Shown piece after piece: positions 63,177 to 64,000 of a DNA stretch of 64,000 nucleotides (its first letter is position 1; the number at the start of each line of letters is the position of its first letter). The notes below the pieces were generated by a model that was not told where the DNA came from, searched no databases, and saw only the letters and a program-made list of their open reading frames with translations. This DNA comes from Loktanella atrilutea (GTDB lineage Bacteria; Pseudomonadota; Alphaproteobacteria; Rhodobacterales; Rhodobacteraceae), in the NCBI RefSeq assembly GCF_900128995.1, contig NZ_FQUE01000001.1, forward strand, positions 186,001-250,000, written 5' to 3'. The position numbers and the translations under genes are program-made.

Positions 63177-64000
63177 TGCCGGTCGCCGCGGTGATGGCGG
63201 CCACCAGTGCCATCGCTGCGGCGATCCATGCGATCACGGCAAAGGCGGTGCCCATCGCGGTGACATGACCCGCCCCCGCCGACCGCTCGCCAAAGGTCGC
63301 GGGTCCGTCGGACAGGTTGTAGGCGATCGTGGCGATCGAGCTCATCGCCGCGACGGCGATCAGGCCGCCGATGCGGCTGATCGCGTTGTTCACGCCGGAT
63401 GCAATGCCCGACTGACCGTCCCCCGCCGCGACCATGACGGCGGTGGACAGGGGCGCCACCACCATGCTCATCCCGAAGCCGACGATGCCCATGGCGGGCA
63501 GCACGCCCAGCCAGAACTCGCGCCCCGGGATCACCAGCGCCAGAACCGCGTAGCCCACCGCGACGACGGCCGCCCCCACGGCGATCACAGGCCCCGGACC
63601 GCGCCGGTCCGCCAGCAGGCCGAAGCGTGTCGACAGCAGCGCGATGAAACCCGACAGCGGACCGAAGGCGAAGATCGTCTTGAACTCCGACAGGCCCCAG
63701 CCCGCGACGGTGAGCATCGGCAGATAGAACAGGATCGCACTCATCCCGAAATACAGCAGGAAGGTCGCGAGGTTGGCCGCGCTGAAGCTGCGATTGGCAA
63801 ACAGCCGCAGCGGCATCATCGGATGCGAGGTGCGCCATTCGTGCAGCACGAAAACCGCGAGGGCGGCAGCGCCGCCGACGCCCGTGGCCAGCGTGATGCG
63901 CACATCGTTCGTAGCCTCGAGATGGGTCAGCGTCCACGCCAGCAGGCCCAGGCCCGCCACCGCCAACGCAGCGCCGATCCCATCGATGGGCTCTCCGCTG
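63163..64000 (-). CDS. MFS transporter, DHA2-like, 5'-truncated by the window edge
   Basis: The C-terminal ~279 codons of a major-facilitator transporter; the start lies beyond the right edge. About seven helices are visible. The segment EWRTSHPMMPLRLFANRSFSAANLATFLLYF and later SGIASGVNNAISRIGGLIAVA are typical of the EmrB/QacA (14-helix DHA2) group, which exports drugs or other hydrophobic compounds by proton antiport. Substrate is unknown. It converges with the amidase gene. Confidence 0.88.
   Translation of the reverse strand, partial: SGEPIDGIGAALAVAGLGLLAWTLTHLEATNDVRITLATGVGGAAALAVFVLHEWRTSHPMMPLRLFANRSFSAANLATFLLYFGMSAILFYLPMLTVAGWGLSEFKTIFAFGPLSGFIALLSTRFGLLADRRGPGPVIAVGAAVVAVGYAVLALVIPGREFWLGVLPAMGIVGFGMSMVVAPLSTAVMVAAGDGQSGIASGVNNAISRIGGLIAVAAMSSIATIAYNLSDGPATFGERSAGAGHVTAMGTAFAVIAWIAAAMALVAAITAATGIKRR

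Noticed and set aside
1-64000. CRISPR arrays, transposases, integrases, rRNA operon, phage structural genes
   Set aside because: Looked for on both strands; no regularly spaced repeats and no recognisable recombinase or phage protein, including around the AT-rich island.

Overview
The window is about 66% GC and very densely coded. It looks like a chromosomal segment of an alphaproteobacterium, most likely the Rhodobacteraceae/Roseobacter group. Pointers are a GcrA cell-cycle regulator, a single-step 5-aminolevulinate synthase (hemA), the methylmalonyl-CoA epimerase/DUF1467 pair, MeaB, a class of Tat-exported DUF1501 protein next to DUF1800, and short Rhodobacterales-type GC-rich intergenic elements ending in a TATTTCT...GAGAAGAAG-like tail. 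Family calls come from reading the translated sequence and from knowledge of the families; no database search was run.

Layout. 1-6.2 kb: 5' part of carB (runs off the left edge), a cyclopropane-fatty-acid synthase and aspS. 6.2-12.4 kb: Tat-type L,D-transpeptidase, a coupled DUF1800-DUF1501-GNAT operon, a response regulator, methylmalonyl-CoA epimerase and DUF1467. 12.3-18 kb: EI24 membrane protein, nitroreductase, GFA protein, HDAC-like deacetylase, M48 lipoprotein protease, TrhA/hemolysin III, a TPR protein and a YigZ-type protein. 18-27.6 kb: rimO, an EEP-family protein, an SDR, gcrA, an ABC-2 permease, the arginine genes argD-GNAT-argF, DUF1993, and a NUDIX gene with a decayed partial duplicate beside it. 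27.7-35.1 kb: hrpB, rpmB, a meaB cassette, a small lipoprotein and lepA.

35.1-36.6 kb is compositionally foreign (roughly 40% GC, AT-rich codons). It carries two overlapping genes: a DUF4747-type cytosolic protein and a four-helix membrane protein. The last codons of lepA already have the foreign composition, and the other side runs into a truncated zinc-ribbon ORF. This cassette is the best candidate for an undescribed system; a RexAB-like membrane-effector defence pair is my working hypothesis.

36.8-46.6 kb: a beta-hydroxyacid dehydrogenase, 3-hydroxybutyrate dehydrogenase, MscS channel, mprF-DUF202, a tungstate ABC transporter (tupBCA) with a HTH/substrate-binding regulator, and two identical tRNA-Asp genes. 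46.7-64 kb: M20 peptidase, an NAD(P)-binding protein divergent from an HxlR regulator, hemA, a RodZ-like protein, ispG, a histidine-kinase remnant, an MBL-fold exported protein, a DsbA-like protein, an aminotransferase coupled to an AMIN/amidase_3 cell-wall amidase, PBP1A, prfB, an amidase-signature enzyme, and an MFS transporter cut by the right edge.

Most of the window is housekeeping: translation (aspS, rimO, rpmB, lepA, prfB, tRNAs), envelope (L,D-transpeptidase, amidase, PBP1A, RodZ-like, MprF, Cfa), precursor synthesis (carB, argD, argF, hemA, ispG) and propionate/methylmalonyl-CoA handling (mce, meaB).
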